From Robertmurraya sp047302285 (GTDB taxonomy: Bacteria > Bacillota > Bacilli > Bacillales > Cytobacillaceae): a stretch of DNA of 64,000 bases. Within the stretch, counting starts at the first letter, position 1. Every line of letters begins with the position of its first letter. The stretch spans positions 4,756,066 to 4,820,065 of the forward strand of contig NZ_CP154845.1 of assembly GCF_047302285.1 (NCBI RefSeq), written 5' to 3'. Under the pieces are notes generated by a model that searched no databases, had not been told where the DNA came from, and saw only the letters and a program-made list of their open reading frames with translations. The position numbers and the translations under genes were made by a program. Positions 16,848-25,889 of this stretch are shown here, piece after piece.

Positions 16848-17271
16848 TTGATTCACCACCAATTTCTTCTCGTTTTACAAACTTACATTTTACAGGAAGT
16901 TTGTGTGATGCAAGTCGTAATGCTTCACGTGCGATCTCTTCAGAAACACCTGCGATTTCAAACATTACTTTCCCAGGTTTAACAACTGCAACCCATCCTT
17001 CTGGAGCACCTTTACCGGAACCCATGCGGACTTCAAGAGGCTTAGCTGTGTAAGGCTTATGCGGGAAAATTTTAATCCAAACTTTACCGCCACGTTTCAT
17101 ATAACGAGTCATCGCAATACGTGCAGCTTCAATTTGACGGTTTGTAATCCACGAGCTTTCAGTCGCTTGTAAACCGAATTCACCGAATGTTACTTCTGTA
17201 CCGCCCTTCGCTTGACCGCGCATTTTTCCACGGTGTTGACGACGATATTTAACGCGTTTAGGCACTAACAT
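16837..17271 (-). CDS. rplP: 50S ribosomal protein L16 (uL16)
   Basis: L16 organizes the A-site finger region and aminoacyl-tRNA accommodation, and is a late assembly protein. The 144-residue sequence starts MLVPKRVKYRRQHRGKMRG and carries the WIKIFPHKPYTAKPLEVRMG and GKGAPEGWVAVVKPG blocks that reach toward the peptidyl transferase centre. It follows rpsC with a one-base gap. Regions linked elsewhere to evernimicin/avilamycin resistance look normal. Confidence 0.98.
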   Translation of the reverse strand: MLVPKRVKYRRQHRGKMRGQAKGGTEVTFGEFGLQATESSWITNRQIEAARIAMTRYMKRGGKVWIKIFPHKPYTAKPLEVRMGSGKGAPEGWVAVVKPGKVMFEIAGVSEEIAREALRLASHKLPVKCKFVKREEIGGESNES

Positions 17272-17272
17272 A

Positions 17273-17929
17273 TTATTTGCCTCCTTCCTCAGTTTTCTTC
17301 TTAGTTGGAAGGACTTCTCCCTTATAGATCCATACTTTTACGCCTAATTTACCGTAAGTTGTATCTGCTTCAGCAGTAGCATAATCGATATCAGCACGAA
17401 GAGTATGAAGTGGAACAGTTCCTTCGCTATAGCTTTCAGAACGAGCGATGTCAGCTCCGCCAAGACGTCCAGATACCATAGTTTTGATACCTTGAGCTCC
17501 AGCGCGCATTGCACGTTGAATAACTTGTTTTTGAGCACGACGGAAAGATACGCGGTTTTCTAATTGACGAGCAATGTTTTCCGCAACTAATTTCGCATCG
17601 ATATCAGCTTTTTTGATTTCAAGAATGTTGATGTGTACACGCTTGCCAGTAAGTGAGTTAAGAGCTTTACGTAACGCTTCAACCTCAGTACCACCTTTAC
17701 CAATAACCATTCCTGGTTTAGCAGTGTGGATAGTGATGTTAACGCGGTTAGCAGCACGCTCGATTTCTACTTTAGAAACAGAAGCATCACTTAAACGCTT
17801 AGTGATATACTCACGAACCTTTAGGTCTTCGTGTAAAAGATCAGCATAGTCTTTACCTGCGTACCACTTAGACTCCCAATCACGGATGACTCCGATACGC
17901 AAACCGACTGGATTTACTTTTTGACCCAC
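17273..17929 (-). CDS. rpsC: 30S ribosomal protein S3 (uS3)
   Basis: S3 lines the mRNA entry tunnel with S4 and S5. In its 218 residues a KH type II domain (about 40-110) shows the GMVIGKGGTEVEAL loop. The C-terminal domain includes RAMRAGAQGIKTMVSGRLGGADIARSE-type blocks and ends KKKTEEGGK. It follows rplV by three bases and precedes rplP by one, consistent with coupled translation. Confidence 0.98.
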   Translation of the reverse strand: MGQKVNPVGLRIGVIRDWESKWYAGKDYADLLHEDLKVREYITKRLSDASVSKVEIERAANRVNITIHTAKPGMVIGKGGTEVEALRKALNSLTGKRVHINILEIKKADIDAKLVAENIARQLENRVSFRRAQKQVIQRAMRAGAQGIKTMVSGRLGGADIARSESYSEGTVPLHTLRADIDYATAEADTTYGKLGVKVWIYKGEVLPTKKKTEEGGK

Positions 17930-17932
17930 TGA

Positions 17933-18274
17933 TTATCCCTCCTTCTTTTCTGTTAGTACGATTGTAATGTGGCTAGTACGCTTGTTGATTGCACTTGCAC
18001 GACCCATTGCGCGTGGACGGAAACGTTTCAAAGTTGGTCCCTCGTCAACGAAGATTTTTTCAACCACTAGGCTATTTACGTCCATTTCGTAGTTATGTTC
18101 GGCGTTTGCCATAGCAGAATTTAATAATTTTTCAACGACTGGAGAAGCAGCTTTTGGCGTATGTTTTAAAATCGCTACCGCTTCACCTACTTGCTTTCCT
18201 CGAATTAAATCGATAACTAAACGAACTTTACGAGGCGCAATACGGACTGTTCTTGCAACAGCTTTTGCTTGCAT
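17933..18274 (-). CDS. rplV: 50S ribosomal protein L22 (uL22)
   Basis: L22 lines the nascent-peptide tunnel; its extended beta-hairpin forms part of the constriction and is where macrolide-resistance changes occur. The 113-residue protein starts MQAKAVARTVRIAPRKVRLV. This ATG is preceded at seven bases by GAGGAGG; an in-frame ATG six codons earlier lies before that site and overlaps the rpsS stop. The hairpin RFRPRAMGRASAINKRTSHI appears intact and wild type. Confidence 0.97.
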   Translation of the reverse strand: MQAKAVARTVRIAPRKVRLVIDLIRGKQVGEAVAILKHTPKAASPVVEKLLNSAMANAEHNYEMDVNSLVVEKIFVDEGPTLKRFRPRAMGRASAINKRTSHITIVLTEKKEG

Positions 18275-18291
18275 CTGAATGCCTCCTCTCA

Positions 18292-18570
18292 TTAACGTCT
18301 TGTTTTCTTGTCATCATTTGCATGACCTTTGTAAGTACGAGTTGGAGCGAATTCTCCAAGCTTGTGACCGACCATGTCTTCAGTGACGTATACAGGTACA
18401 TGTTTACGACCATCATAAACAGCGATTGTGTGTCCGATGAATTGTGGGAAGATCGTAGAACGGCGTGACCAAGTTTTTACCACTTGCTTGCCTTCTGTTT
18501 CATTAAGCTTTTCGATCTTGTTTATTAAATGTTCATCAACAAAAGGTCCTTTTTTTAAGCTGCGACCCAT
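18292..18570 (-). CDS. rpsS: 30S ribosomal protein S19 (uS19)
   Basis: S19 forms a complex with S13 in the head and contacts the A-site tRNA side. The 92-residue sequence begins MGRSLKKGPFVDEHLINKIE, has the WSRRSTIFPQFIGHTIAVYDG block, and ends THANDDKKTRR-like (ending KGHANDDKKTRR). It follows rplB by 60 bases. Typical Bacillus length. Confidence 0.98.
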   Translation of the reverse strand: MGRSLKKGPFVDEHLINKIEKLNETEGKQVVKTWSRRSTIFPQFIGHTIAVYDGRKHVPVYVTEDMVGHKLGEFAPTRTYKGHANDDKKTRR

Positions 18571-18630
18571 GATTGAACCTCCCTTCGCGATTGCCCTACG
18601 GCTCTTATGTTGAACCGTAGCCCAATCCCG

Positions 18631-19461
18631 TTATTTTTTACGACGACGTACAATAAATTTATCTGATTTATTGTTTTTCTTACGAGTTTTCGCACCAAGA
18701 GTTGGTTTACCCCATGGTGACATTGGTGACTTACGTCCGATTGGCGCGCGTCCTTCACCACCACCGTGTGGGTGATCGTTAGGGTTCATAACAGATCCAC
18801 GTACAGTTGGGCGCTTACCTAACCAACGAGAACGACCTGCTTTACCAATGTTGATAAGTTCATGTTGCTCGTTACCTACTTGACCTACTGTTGCACGACA
18901 AGTAGCAAGAATCATACGAACCTCACCAGAGTTTAAACGAACTAATACGTATTTGCCCTCTTTACCAAGAACTTGTGCAGATGTACCTGCAGAACGTACT
19001 AATTGTCCACCCTTACCTGGTTTTAATTCGATGTTGTGTACGACTGTACCAACAGGAATATTTGCTAAAGGTAGAGCGTTACCTACTTTAATATCTGCTT
19101 CAGGTCCAGACATTACTTCCATGCCAACTTCTAAATTCTTAGGAGCTAGGATGTAACGCTTTTCTCCATCAACATAGTTAATTAATGCAATGTTTGCTGA
19201 ACGGTTTGGATCGTATTCGATTGTAGCAACGCGGCCTGGAATGCCATCTTTGTTACGTTTAAAATCGATGATACGATATTGACGTTTATGACCGCCACCT
19301 TGATGACGAACTGTTAACTTACCTTGGTTGTTGCGGCCACCCTTGCTTTTTAAAGGAGCAAGCAATGATTTTTCTGGCTTGTCAGTTGTAATTTCTGCGA
19401 AATCAGAAACTGTCATACCGCGACGACCGTTAGAGGTAGGTTTGTACTTTTTAATCGCCAT
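18631..19461 (-). CDS. rplB: 50S ribosomal protein L2 (uL2)
   Basis: L2 is required for subunit association and peptidyl transferase activity. The 276-residue protein begins MAIKKYKPTSNGRRGMTVSDF and carries the RNA-binding SH3-like and OB domains. The extended C terminus has NPNDHPHGGGEGRAPIGRK, including the conserved His in the HPHGGGEG loop near the active centre. It ends SDKFIVRRRKK. It follows rplW by 31 bases. Confidence 0.98.
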   Translation of the reverse strand: MAIKKYKPTSNGRRGMTVSDFAEITTDKPEKSLLAPLKSKGGRNNQGKLTVRHQGGGHKRQYRIIDFKRNKDGIPGRVATIEYDPNRSANIALINYVDGEKRYILAPKNLEVGMEVMSGPEADIKVGNALPLANIPVGTVVHNIELKPGKGGQLVRSAGTSAQVLGKEGKYVLVRLNSGEVRMILATCRATVGQVGNEQHELINIGKAGRSRWLGKRPTVRGSVMNPNDHPHGGGEGRAPIGRKSPMSPWGKPTLGAKTRKKNNKSDKFIVRRRKK

Positions 19462-19492
19462 TTATTTTCCCTCCTCTTCTTGTTTTAATGAA

Positions 19493-19777
19493 TTAAACCT
19501 CAAAGAATTCGATTTCTTTGCTGTCTGCTGTTAATTTAACGATGGCTTTACGACGCTTGTTTGTGTAACCGCCGAATTTACCCATACGCTTAAATTTACC
19601 TTTGTAGTTTTGAACGTTTACTTTCTCAACTTGAACGCCGAAGATTTCTTCTACAGCATCTTTAACTTGAGTTTTGTTCGCTCTAACATCAACTTCGAAA
19701 GTGTATTTTTTCTCAGTCATCAAATCAGTTGAACGTTCAGTGATAACGGGGCGCTTAATGATTTCGCGTGCATCCAT
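19493..19777 (-). CDS. rplW: 50S ribosomal protein L23 (uL23)
   Basis: L23 at the tunnel exit is the main docking point for trigger factor and SRP. The 94-residue protein starts MDAREIIKRPVITERSTDLM and has the VEKVNVQNYKGKFKRMGKFGG segment followed by TNKRRKAIVKL. The start ATG overlaps the rplD stop by one base, so the pair is coupled. Standard S10-operon position. Confidence 0.98.
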   Translation of the reverse strand: MDAREIIKRPVITERSTDLMTEKKYTFEVDVRANKTQVKDAVEEIFGVQVEKVNVQNYKGKFKRMGKFGGYTNKRRKAIVKLTADSKEIEFFEV

Positions 19778-20400
19778 TATGCAAGCACCTCCTCTACTTT
19801 TTCAACCGCTGCTTTTGTCATGATTAACTTGTCATGACCTAAAACATCCAATACGTTGATTCCGCTAGCAGTTACTACAGTTACACCAGGGATGTTACGA
19901 GCAGATAATGCTACGTTTTCATCTAGGTCAGCTGTAACGATAAGTGCTTTTGAATCAACAGAAAGACCATTTAGGAAACCTTTGAAGTCTTTTGTTTTTG
20001 GAGTTTCGAAAGCAAGGCTTTCTAATACTAAAATGTTTTCTTCTACTACTTTAGAAGATAATGCCGATTTAATCGCTAAGCGACGAACTTTTTTCGGTAA
20101 TTTATAGCTATAGCTACGAGGAACTGGACCAAATACAGTACCACCTCCGCGCCATTGTGGAGAACGAATCGAACCTTGACGAGCACGACCTGTTCCTTTT
20201 TGACGCCATGGCTTACGACCACCGCCAGCTACTTCAGAACGAATTTTTGTTTTGTGAGTTCCTTGACGTAAAGAAGCTCTTTGAGCTACAACAGCTTCAA
20301 ATAACACATGGTTATTAGGCTCAATACCAAAGATGGAATCATTAAGTTCGATTTCACCAACTTGAGATCCAGCTTGGCTAAACAATGTTACTTTTGGCAT
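19777..20400 (-). CDS. rplD: 50S ribosomal protein L4 (uL4)
   Basis: L4 is an early assembly protein whose extended loop lines the exit tunnel opposite L22. The 207-residue protein has the tunnel loop region SEVAGGGRKPWRQKGTGRARQGSIRSPQWRGG-type sequence around residues 55-85. In E. coli L4 also represses the S10 operon. Whether that applies here is unknown. The loop shows no resistance-type change. Confidence 0.98.
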   Translation of the reverse strand: MPKVTLFSQAGSQVGEIELNDSIFGIEPNNHVLFEAVVAQRASLRQGTHKTKIRSEVAGGGRKPWRQKGTGRARQGSIRSPQWRGGGTVFGPVPRSYSYKLPKKVRRLAIKSALSSKVVEENILVLESLAFETPKTKDFKGFLNGLSVDSKALIVTADLDENVALSARNIPGVTVVTASGINVLDVLGHDKLIMTKAAVEKVEEVLA

Positions 20401-20429
20401 TCTTGTTTCCTCCTTTCTGCCTTAATGAT

Positions 20430-21056
20430 TTATGCTTTAACCGCACTTTTGATTTTTAATAGAGCTTTTCTAGCTCCTGGTACGTTACCTTTGATTAATA
20501 ATAGGTTACGTTCAACGTCAACCTTTACAATCTCAAGGTTTTGTACAGTGATTTGCTCTCCACCCATACGTCCAGGTAATGCTTTACCTTTGAATACACG
20601 GTTTGGAGCTACAGGACCCATTGAACCTGGGCGACGGTGATAACGAGAACCGTGTGCCATTGGTCCGCGAGATTGTCCGTGGCGCTTGATCGAGCCTTGG
20701 AAACCTTTACCCTTTGAGATTCCTGTTACATCTACGATATCGCCTTCAGCGAATACATCTACTTTGACTTCCTGACCAACCTCTAACTCAGCTAAACCTT
20801 CTCCGCGGAATTCACGTACGAAGCGCTTAGGAGCAGTACTTGCCTTAGCGACATGTCCTTTTTCAGGTTTGTTTGAAAGCTTCTCGCGCTTATCATCAAA
20901 ACCTAATTGTATAGACACATATCCGTCAGTTTCAACAGCTTTCTTTTGAAGAACAACGTTTGGAGCTGCTTCAACAACTGTCACTGGGATAAGATCACCA
21001 TTTTCAGCAAACACTTGAGTCATACCGATTTTTCTTCCTAAGATTCCTTTGGTCAT
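20430..21056 (-). CDS. rplC: 50S ribosomal protein L3 (uL3)
   Basis: L3 initiates large-subunit assembly, and its finger loop approaches the peptidyl transferase centre. The 208-residue form starts MTKGILGRKIGMTQVFAENG, chosen over a GTG three codons upstream because it matches Bacillus L3 and an AGGAGGTG site precedes it by about ten bases. The loop KRHGQSRGPMAHGSRYHRRPGS is intact, and the tail reads KALLKIKSAVKA. Confidence 0.97.
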   Translation of the reverse strand: MTKGILGRKIGMTQVFAENGDLIPVTVVEAAPNVVLQKKAVETDGYVSIQLGFDDKREKLSNKPEKGHVAKASTAPKRFVREFRGEGLAELEVGQEVKVDVFAEGDIVDVTGISKGKGFQGSIKRHGQSRGPMAHGSRYHRRPGSMGPVAPNRVFKGKALPGRMGGEQITVQNLEIVKVDVERNLLLIKGNVPGARKALLKIKSAVKA

Positions 21057-21134
21057 TACAGTCACACCTCCTATAAATTATCATCTTTTATTTCATTGTT
21101 TAAAGTTTTTAATTTACATCTTAATAGTTCAAAA

Positions 21135-21443
21135 TTAAAGTTTAATTTCGATATCTACGCCAGATGGTAAGTCTAAACGCATTAAAGAATCAACAGTTTG
21201 TGGTGTTGGATTCACAATGTCAATTAGACGCTTATGAGTACGCATCTCAAACTGCTCACGAGAGTCCTTGTACTTATGCACCGCACGAAGAATTGTGTAG
21301 ATAGACTTCTCGGTCGGTAAAGGTATCGGACCTGATACAGCTGCACCAGAACGTTTTGCTGTTTCTACAATTTTTTCTGCAGACTGATCAAGAATTCTGT
21401 GATCATATGCTTTCAAACGGATACGAATCTTTTGTTTTGCCAT
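21135..21443 (-). CDS. rpsJ: 30S ribosomal protein S10 (uS10) / NusE
   Basis: S10 assembles the small-subunit head and, as NusE, joins NusB in rRNA antitermination and NusG in transcription-translation coupling. The 102-residue protein starts MAKQKIRIRLKAYDHRILDQS and contains the long loop GPIPLPTEKSIYTILRAVHKYKDSREQFEMRTHKR. It heads the supercluster; promoter and leader lie in the 500-base gap upstream. Confidence 0.98.
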   Translation of the reverse strand: MAKQKIRIRLKAYDHRILDQSAEKIVETAKRSGAAVSGPIPLPTEKSIYTILRAVHKYKDSREQFEMRTHKRLIDIVNPTPQTVDSLMRLDLPSGVDIEIKL

Positions 21444-21574
21444 TATTTTCCCTCCTTTTCGCCTATTTTAAAATAGACATTCTCCGTGAAAATTTCCCAC
21501 ACACTCGCCATGGCAAAGCGGCCGGGTGTGTCAGCAACCTTCCACATCATCGCAGTCAAAGACCAACATTGTCT

Positions 21575-21604
21575 ATTATACAATGAATCATAAAGCAAAT
21601 GCAA
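21575..21604 (-). promoter_or_regulatory. SigA-type promoter of the S10-spc-alpha supercluster
   Basis: TTGCAT (21599-21604) and TATAAT (21575-21580) on the minus strand with an 18-base spacer, about 130 bases ahead of rpsJ. This is the only good promoter I see before rpsJ, and no terminator interrupts the 15 kb that follows. Confidence 0.75.
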
Positions 21605-21715
21605 TATAAAATTTCATTTCTTTATCAATCACACTTTTTCTATTATATAGGCAAGCGTTGCGGTTTTCAAGTATGCGGGAAATAGTCGAACTATTAAATT
21701 AGACTGCAATTTATG

Positions 21716-21845
21716 GAAAGGGTTTGATTATTGATTTTTTGGTGAAGTTTATTGTTGCCGGATTTATTTTTGTAGGTTGAGGGTTTGGTTTAATATAATG
21801 AAGAAACTTGTTTGTAGAGTAGTTTTTTAGTGAGAGTAAATGAGA
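21716..21845 (-). promoter_or_regulatory. C-rich, G-poor tract, possible Rho-loading (rut) site
   Basis: Read on the minus strand this tract is built of A, C and T with only a handful of G residues over 130 bases, so it would be unstructured in RNA. It lies just past the intrinsic tuf terminator and before the S10 promoter. C-over-G bubbles of this type favour Rho. The assignment is inference. Confidence 0.4.
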
Positions 21846-21888
21846 GTTCGGCTTACTTGTAACTATTGCGAGGACTGATTCCCCAAAC

Positions 21889-21927
21889 ACAAAGAAAGCA
21901 GATGGGTCGTCACCCATCTGCTTTCTT
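21889..21927 (-). terminator. Rho-independent terminator of the str operon
   Basis: A perfect 15-bp stem (AGAAAGCAGATGGGT / ACCCATCTGCTTTCT) with a 4-base loop, then TTGTG on the minus strand, 17 bases after the tuf stop. The T-run is short but the stem is very strong. Confidence 0.85.
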
Positions 21928-21943
21928 AAAATATTATTAGTTA

Positions 21944-23131
21944 TTACTCAACGATTGTAGCAACAACGCCAGCGCCTACAGTACGTCCACCCTCACGGAT
22001 AGAGAACTTAGTACCTTCTTCGATAGCGATTGGAGCGATAAGTTCAACGTTCATTTCAATGTTATCACCAGGCATAACCATTTCTACGCCTTCAGGAAGA
22101 TTACAAATACCAGTTACGTCAGTTGTACGGAAGTAGAACTGAGGACGGTAGTTAGTGAAGAATGGAGTATGACGTCCACCTTCGTCTTTTGATAAAACGT
22201 ATACTTCAGCTTTGAACTTTGTGTGTGGTGTGATTGAACCTGGCTTAGCAAGTACTTGACCACGTTGGATATCTTCACGAGCTACCCCACGAAGAAGTGC
22301 TCCAATATTGTCTCCAGCTTCAGCATAATCAAGAAGCTTACGGAACATTTCTACTCCAGTTACTGTAGTAGATTTTGGCTCTTCAGCAAGACCGATGATT
22401 TCGATTACGTCACCAACTTTAACTTGGCCACGCTCAACACGACCTGTAGCAACTGTTCCACGACCAGTGATTGAGAATACATCCTCAACTGGCATCATGA
22501 ATGGCTTATCAGTGTCACGTGTTGGAGTTGGAATGTACTCATCAACAGCGTTCATTAATTCAACGATTTTTTCTTCCCAATCTGCTTCTCCTTCAAGAGC
22601 TTTAAGAGCAGAACCCTTGATTACAGGAATATCATCACCAGGGAATTCATATTCTGATAATAAGTCACGAACTTCCATTTCTACTAATTCAAGAAGCTCT
22701 TCGTCGTCTACCATATCACACTTGTTCATGAATACAACAAGGTAAGGTACACCTACCTGACGAGATAAAAGGATGTGCTCACGAGTTTGTGGCATTGGAC
22801 CATCAGCAGCAGATACTACTAAGATACCACCGTCCATTTGAGCAGCACCAGTGATCATGTTCTTAACATAGTCAGCATGTCCTGGGCAGTCAACGTGTGC
22901 ATAGTGACGAGTAGCTGTTTCATACTCAACGTGAGAAGTGTTGATTGTGATTCCACGCTCTCTTTCTTCTGGAGCGTTATCGATAGCATCGTATCCTTTA
23001 GCTTCACCGCCACCTGCTTTTGCAAGTACAGTTGTGATAGCAGCTGTTAAAGTAGTTTTACCATGGTCAACGTGACCAATAGTTCCGATATTAACGTGTG
23101 GTTTTGAACGGTCAAATTTAGCTTTTCCCAT
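21944..23131 (-). CDS. tuf: Elongation factor Tu
   Basis: EF-Tu delivers aminoacyl-tRNA to the ribosomal A site with GTP hydrolysis. The 395-residue protein has the P-loop GHVDHGKT (19-26), switch II DCPGHADYV with its catalytic His, and NKCD for guanine specificity. Domains 2 and 3 follow, ending TVGAGVVATIVE. Single tuf in this str operon, as in other Bacillales. A 119-base gap separates it from fusA, leaving room for an internal promoter; none is clear. Confidence 0.98.
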   Translation of the reverse strand: MGKAKFDRSKPHVNIGTIGHVDHGKTTLTAAITTVLAKAGGGEAKGYDAIDNAPEERERGITINTSHVEYETATRHYAHVDCPGHADYVKNMITGAAQMDGGILVVSAADGPMPQTREHILLSRQVGVPYLVVFMNKCDMVDDEELLELVEMEVRDLLSEYEFPGDDIPVIKGSALKALEGEADWEEKIVELMNAVDEYIPTPTRDTDKPFMMPVEDVFSITGRGTVATGRVERGQVKVGDVIEIIGLAEEPKSTTVTGVEMFRKLLDYAEAGDNIGALLRGVAREDIQRGQVLAKPGSITPHTKFKAEVYVLSKDEGGRHTPFFTNYRPQFYFRTTDVTGICNLPEGVEMVMPGDNIEMNVELIAPIAIEEGTKFSIREGGRTVGAGVVATIVE

Positions 23132-23250
23132 TTTGGAAATCCTCCTTTAATATAAAAAAGTTAAGTATATGGATGCAGTAGGAAAAAGTTATCCCTTTTC
23201 CTACAGCTTCGTACATAAGTAGTTATACTTTAAAGATAGGTGAAAATCAA

Positions 23251-25329
23251 TTATTCACCTTTATTTTTCTTGATGATTTCTTCTGAAATTGATTTTGGTA
23301 CCTCTTCATAGTGGTCAAAATGCATTGAGAATACACCGCGACCTTGAGTGCTTGAACGTAAAGTTGTCGCATAACCAAACATTTCAGAAAGCGGAACCAT
23401 AGCACGGACAACTTGTGCATTACCACGAGCTTCCATACCTTCAACACGTCCACGACGGGAAGTGATGTTACCCATGATATCACCCATGTATTCTTCAGGG
23501 ATGATAACTTCAACTCTCATCATTGGCTCTAAAATAACAGGGTTACATTTTGACGCTGCATTTTTAAGTGCCATAGAAGCGGCGATTTTGAACGCCATTT
23601 CTGAAGAGTCGACATCATGGTATGATCCATCAAATAGTCTTGCTTTGATATCTACTACTGGGTAACCTGCAAGAAGTCCTCTATCAAGAGCATCTTCAAG
23701 TCCAGCTTGAACAGCAGGGATGTATTCACGTGGAACAACACCACCAACGATACCATTTTCAAATTCGAAGCCTTTTCCTTCATCATTTGGAGAAAACTCG
23801 ATCCAAACGTGTCCGAATTGTCCGCGTCCACCAGATTGACGAGCAAACTTTCCTTCTACAGATGCAGAAGTACGGATTGTTTCACGGTAAGCAACCTGAG
23901 GAGCACCAACATTAGCTTCTACTTTAAATTCGCGACGCATACGGTCTACAAGAATATCTAAGTGAAGTTCACCCATACCCGCAATGATAACCTGGCCAGT
24001 TTCCTGATCAGTATGCGCACGGAATGTTGGATCTTCTTCTTGTAGTTTTTGAAGTGCAGTAGTCATCTTATCTTGGTCAGCCTTAGATTTAGGCTCGATA
24101 GATAACTGGATAACCGGCTCTGGGAATTCCATAGATTCAAGAATAACTAGATTCTTTTCGTCACATAGAGTATCACCAGTTGTAGTATCCTTCAGACCAA
24201 CTGCTGCAGCGATATCTCCAGCGTATACCATTGAAATCTCTTCACGGCTGTTCGCATGCATTTGTAGGATACGTCCTACACGCTCGCGCTTACCTTTTGT
24301 AGAGTTTTGTACATATGAGCCAGAGCTTAATGTACCAGAGTATACACGGAAGAATGTAAGTTTACCAACATAAGGGTCAGTCATAACTTTAAACGCAAGT
24401 GCAGAGAATGGCTCGTTGTCGTCAGAATGACGTTCAACAGCTTCATCACTATCTGGTAATGTTCCTTTAATAGCAGGAACATCTAATGGTGATGGAAGGT
24501 AAGCAATTACTGCATCAAGCATTTTTTGTACACCTTTGTTTTTGAAAGCAGAACCACAGATAACTGGGTATAACTCAACATTAACAGTACCTTTACGGAT
24601 ACCAGCTTTAAGCTCGTCTGTAGTGATTTCTTCACCACCAAGGTATTTCTCCATTAATTCTTCGTCAAGTTCAGCAACTGCTTCAATTAACTTTTCGCGG
24701 TATTCTTCAGCTAAGTCCATATATTCAGCTGGAATTTCGCGCTCTTCAATCTCAGTTCCAAGGTCATTGCCGTAGAAAGTAGCTTTCATTTCTACGAGGT
24801 CAATGATTCCATCAAACTCGTCTTCAGCTCCAATTGGTAATTGGATTGCTACAGCGTTAGCTTGTAGACGATCATGAAGAGTTTTTAAAGAGTAAAGGAA
24901 GTCCGCACCTAGTTTATCCATTTTGTTAACGAATACTACACGTGGAACTCCATAAGTTGTTGCTTGGCGCCAAACCGTTTCTGTCTGTGGTTCAACACCA
25001 GACTGTGCGTCAAGAACAGCTACAGCACCGTCTAATACACGAAGAGAACGTTCAACTTCAACTGTGAAGTCTACGTGTCCTGGTGTATCGATAATGTTTA
25101 CGCGGTGACCTTTCCATTGTGCAGTTGTTGCAGCGGAAGTGATCGTGATACCACGCTCTTGTTCTTGCTCCATCCAATCCATCTGAGATGCACCTTCATG
25201 TGTTTCACCGATCTTATGAATACGACCAGTATAGTAGAGTACACGCTCAGTTGTTGTTGTTTTACCGGCATCGATGTGAGCCATGATGCCGATATTGCGA
25301 GTATTTTCTAAGGAGAACTCTCTTGCCAT
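23251..25329 (-). CDS. fusA: Elongation factor G
   Basis: EF-G drives tRNA-mRNA translocation and, with RRF, ribosome recycling. The 692-residue protein has P-loop AHIDAGKT (17-24), switch II DTPGHVDF and NKMD. Domains II-V follow, including the tip-loop region with GRGQFGHVWIEFSP and RRGRVEGMEARGNAQVV. It follows rpsG by 51 bases in the str operon. Regions tied elsewhere to fusidic acid resistance show no obvious alteration, though I could not align them. Confidence 0.98.
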   Translation of the reverse strand: MAREFSLENTRNIGIMAHIDAGKTTTTERVLYYTGRIHKIGETHEGASQMDWMEQEQERGITITSAATTAQWKGHRVNIIDTPGHVDFTVEVERSLRVLDGAVAVLDAQSGVEPQTETVWRQATTYGVPRVVFVNKMDKLGADFLYSLKTLHDRLQANAVAIQLPIGAEDEFDGIIDLVEMKATFYGNDLGTEIEEREIPAEYMDLAEEYREKLIEAVAELDEELMEKYLGGEEITTDELKAGIRKGTVNVELYPVICGSAFKNKGVQKMLDAVIAYLPSPLDVPAIKGTLPDSDEAVERHSDDNEPFSALAFKVMTDPYVGKLTFFRVYSGTLSSGSYVQNSTKGKRERVGRILQMHANSREEISMVYAGDIAAAVGLKDTTTGDTLCDEKNLVILESMEFPEPVIQLSIEPKSKADQDKMTTALQKLQEEDPTFRAHTDQETGQVIIAGMGELHLDILVDRMRREFKVEANVGAPQVAYRETIRTSASVEGKFARQSGGRGQFGHVWIEFSPNDEGKGFEFENGIVGGVVPREYIPAVQAGLEDALDRGLLAGYPVVDIKARLFDGSYHDVDSSEMAFKIAASMALKNAASKCNPVILEPMMRVEVIIPEEYMGDIMGNITSRRGRVEGMEARGNAQVVRAMVPLSEMFGYATTLRSSTQGRGVFSMHFDHYEEVPKSISEEIIKKNKGE

Positions 25330-25380
25330 TTGGTATTTCTCCTTCCATGTTTGAGTGTTTTTTTTATTATGAAATAGATT

Positions 25381-25851
25381 TTACCAACGATAATGAGCGA
25401 ATGCTTTGTTAGCTTCAGCCATTTTGTGTGTATCTTCACGTTTCTTCACTGATGCACCAGTGTTGTTAGCTGCATCAAGAATTTCGTTAGCAAGACGCTC
25501 TTCCATTGTCTTTTCACCACGAAGACGTGAATAGTTTACTAACCAACGAAGACCTAGAGTAGTTCGGCGTTCTGGACGCACCTCTACTGGTACTTGGTAG
25601 TTAGATCCACCTACACGGCGTGCTCTAACTTCAAGAACAGGCATGATGTTCTTAAGAGCTTGATCGAATACTTCGATTGGGTCTTTGCCAGTACGTTCAC
25701 GAATAATATCAAATGATGAGTAAAGGATAGATTGTGACTTACCTCTTTTACCGTCAACCATCATTTTGTTGATTAGACGAGTGATTAGCTTTGAATTATA
25801 AATTGGATCTGGTAATACGTCTCTTTTTGCTACAGGACCTTTACGTGGCAT
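25381..25851 (-). CDS. rpsG: 30S ribosomal protein S7 (uS7)
   Basis: S7 nucleates assembly of the 16S 3' domain and lies at the E site. The 156-residue protein starts MPRKGPVAKRDVLPDP. This ATG has GGAGG seven bases before it; an in-frame start six codons upstream would include that site. The helical core has SNYQVPVEVRPERRTTLGLRWL and the end reads KAFAHYRW. In E. coli S7 autoregulates the str operon; not assessed here. Confidence 0.97.
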   Translation of the reverse strand: MPRKGPVAKRDVLPDPIYNSKLITRLINKMMVDGKRGKSQSILYSSFDIIRERTGKDPIEVFDQALKNIMPVLEVRARRVGGSNYQVPVEVRPERRTTLGLRWLVNYSRLRGEKTMEERLANEILDAANNTGASVKKREDTHKMAEANKAFAHYRW

Positions 25852-25889
25852 ATTTCTTCCTCCTTTCAAAGAAGCTTATAATTGTGTTT

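Larger units (their letters stand above)
21444..21888 (-). other. tuf-rpsJ intergenic region
   Basis: No gene supported. After the tuf terminator the transcribed strand runs through about 130 bases that are C-rich and almost free of G (about 21716-21845). The S10 promoter (21575-21604) follows. A leader then folds ACACACCCGGCC against GGCGAGTGTGT (about 21497-21531) before the rpsJ ribosome binding site. B. subtilis has ybaC in this gap; it is absent here. Confidence 0.7.

Noticed and set aside
21711..21917. 68-codon minus-strand frame after tuf
   Set aside because: It begins inside the tuf terminator stem, has no ribosome binding site, and its composition reflects the C-rich tract.
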